A stretch of DNA of 12,088 nt from an uncultured Ruminococcus sp. (lineage in GTDB: Bacteria > Bacillota > Clostridia > Oscillospirales > Ruminococcaceae), in NCBI GenBank assembly GCA_947167535.1, contig CAMVIL010000012.1, forward strand, positions 1 through 12,088. Direction: 5' to 3'. Shown in pieces: positions 11,052-12,088 of this stretch. A program made the translations under genes and the position numbers. Below the pieces are notes generated by a model. That model was not told the origin of the DNA, did not search any database, and saw only the letters and a program-made list of their open reading frames with translations. Position 1 is the first letter of the stretch, and each line of letters opens with the position of its first letter.

Positions 11052-12088
11052 TCAGACCGGTATATTTGAATACTTAAAATGCCTCGGCATTCCATTCTTC
11101 ATGAATACGTCTACCTCGCCCTGTATCAGCGGCAGGAAATACTTTATCGCTTCGTCCGAAACGCCGTTCCCCGCCGAATTTATCCACTTGCGCGGGAAGA
11201 ACTTCTCCTTGTTCGCCATCAGCGACGTGTCCGCCGTCTCGATGGTCACAAGGTACGGCTTGTCCGATACTCTCTTGAATATCATCGTCACACCCGTGGC
11301 GCCGCGCATCGCAGCCTTGACAGCCTCCGCACCGATCTGCTCCGCCTCGTCTATGTCCGTCTTGGAACAGATGTGGCTGGAACAGCGCTGCATGACGTTC
11401 AGCTCGATGGAACGCACCTTGCAGCCGATCTCGTCGCGCACCAGCTGCTCCAGCGCCTTGCCGATGCCCGAAAGATACTTGTGACCGAAGTTGTCCACAA
11501 CGCCGCTGCGGGCGTCGTCGTCGCCTATCTCAAGACCCTCCGACACCGCGACTATCACTGCCTGATGCTTGGCTCTCTCGGCGCGGACGTCCTCTAAGAA
11601 CTTCTCGGCTGAGAAATCGCTCTCGGGCAGGTAGATGAGGTGCGGGGCTATCTCGTTGTTGACCCTCAGCACGCAGGTGGAAGCGGTCAGCCAGCCCGCG
11701 TGGCGACCCATTACTTCGATTATCGTCACGGAATCTATGGAGTACACCGAGCTGTCGCGGATTATCTCCTGGACGGTAGCGCAGACGTACTTCGCCGCCG
11801 AGCCGAAGCCGGGGGTGTGGTCGGTGACAGGCAGGTCGTTGTCGATGGTCTTGGGTATGCCGACAAAGCGTATATCCGAGCCGATGCCCATGCCGTACTT
11901 CGACAGCTTCTCCACGGTGTCCATCGAGTCGTTACCGCCGATGTAGAAGAACGCGCCGATGCGGTGCTTGTCGAGGCAGGCGAATATCTTGGCGTAGAGT
12001 GCCTCAGCGCCCTCCTCGTCCAGCTTGGGGAGCTTGTATCTGCAGGATCCAAGCAAGGTGGAAGGAGTCTGCCTGAGCAGTTCCATAT
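11052..12088 (-). CDS. 6-phosphofructokinase, pyrophosphate-dependent type (N-terminus outside window)
   Basis: The C-terminal 344 residues are present; perhaps 60-70 N-terminal residues, including the first glycine-rich loop, lie beyond the right edge, and the ATG at 12086 is internal. The enzyme phosphorylates fructose 6-phosphate to fructose 1,6-bisphosphate. Phosphodonor motifs point to PPi rather than ATP: GGNDS (fragment residues 50-54), with Asp where ATP enzymes have Gly (GGDGS), and PKTIDND (78-84), with Lys where ATP enzymes have Gly (PGTIDND). The substrate motif MGRHAGW (126-132) is intact. Thus it is probably EC 2.7.1.90, which works reversibly near equilibrium and saves ATP, as known in several anaerobic cellulose degraders. 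The window also carries a soluble pyrophosphatase that would drain PPi. Confidence 0.92.
   Translation of the reverse strand, partial: MELLRQTPSTLLGSCRYKLPKLDEEGAEALYAKIFACLDKHRIGAFFYIGGNDSMDTVEKLSKYGMGIGSDIRFVGIPKTIDNDLPVTDHTPGFGSAAKYVCATVQEIIRDSSVYSIDSVTIIEVMGRHAGWLTASTCVLRVNNEIAPHLIYLPESDFSAEKFLEDVRAERAKHQAVIVAVSEGLEIGDDDARSGVVDNFGHKYLSGIGKALEQLVRDEIGCKVRSIELNVMQRCSSHICSKTDIDEAEQIGAEAVKAAMRGATGVTMIFKRVSDKPYLVTIETADTSLMANKEKFFPRKWINSAGNGVSDEAIKYFLPLIQGEVDVFMKNGMPRHFKYSNIPV

Overview
The window looks like chromosomal DNA of a Gram-positive anaerobe of the Ruminococcus / Oscillospiraceae type. This is inferred from four things: near-consensus SigA promoters with AGGAGG-like ribosome sites, large secreted repeat proteins, a pyrophosphate-type phosphofructokinase, and the general protein style. 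No rRNA, tRNA, CRISPR array, phage gene or transposase is visible. The species cannot be fixed from the sequence alone.

Left part (1-2900, all on the minus strand): the first 387 codons of a secreted protein with a Ser/Asp-rich tetrapeptide-repeat linker and three 76-residue beta-rich repeats; a soluble family I inorganic pyrophosphatase; and, 48 bp upstream of it, an AraC-type regulator with a cupin-like sensor domain that probably shares its transcript. A divergent promoter region (2788-3043) separates these from a plus-strand pair: a SLOG/DUF1273 nucleotide-binding protein and a membrane-anchored, degenerate LytR-CpsA-Psr-like protein. That pair ends in a clear terminator at 4612-4645.

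Middle part (4646-8540): a gene-free stretch holding five consecutive stem-loops (4657-4797), then a large minus-strand gene (4962-7907) for a 981-residue secreted protein made of about eight 75-85 residue repeats and two C-terminal fibronectin-III-like domains. It has a strong promoter and a leader of about 190 nt. A gene-free stretch of roughly 320 bp follows.

Right part (8538-12088): a short MntR/DtxR-family metal-dependent repressor (minus); then on the plus strand an HPr-family phosphocarrier, a membrane protein with an arginine-rich cytoplasmic tail and an extracytoplasmic SH3b domain, and a Nudix hydrolase. A shared terminator separates the Nudix gene from a convergent, truncated pyrophosphate-type 6-phosphofructokinase (minus).

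Taken together the window mixes central phosphate/PPi metabolism (pyrophosphatase, PPi-type PFK, HPr, Nudix) with envelope and surface proteins. Eight promoters could be read directly, all with a 17-bp spacer. I found no convincing new defence or mobile system. The least explained pieces are the hairpin cluster, the SLOG plus LCP-like pair, the three-unit super-repeat of the large surface protein and its long leader.
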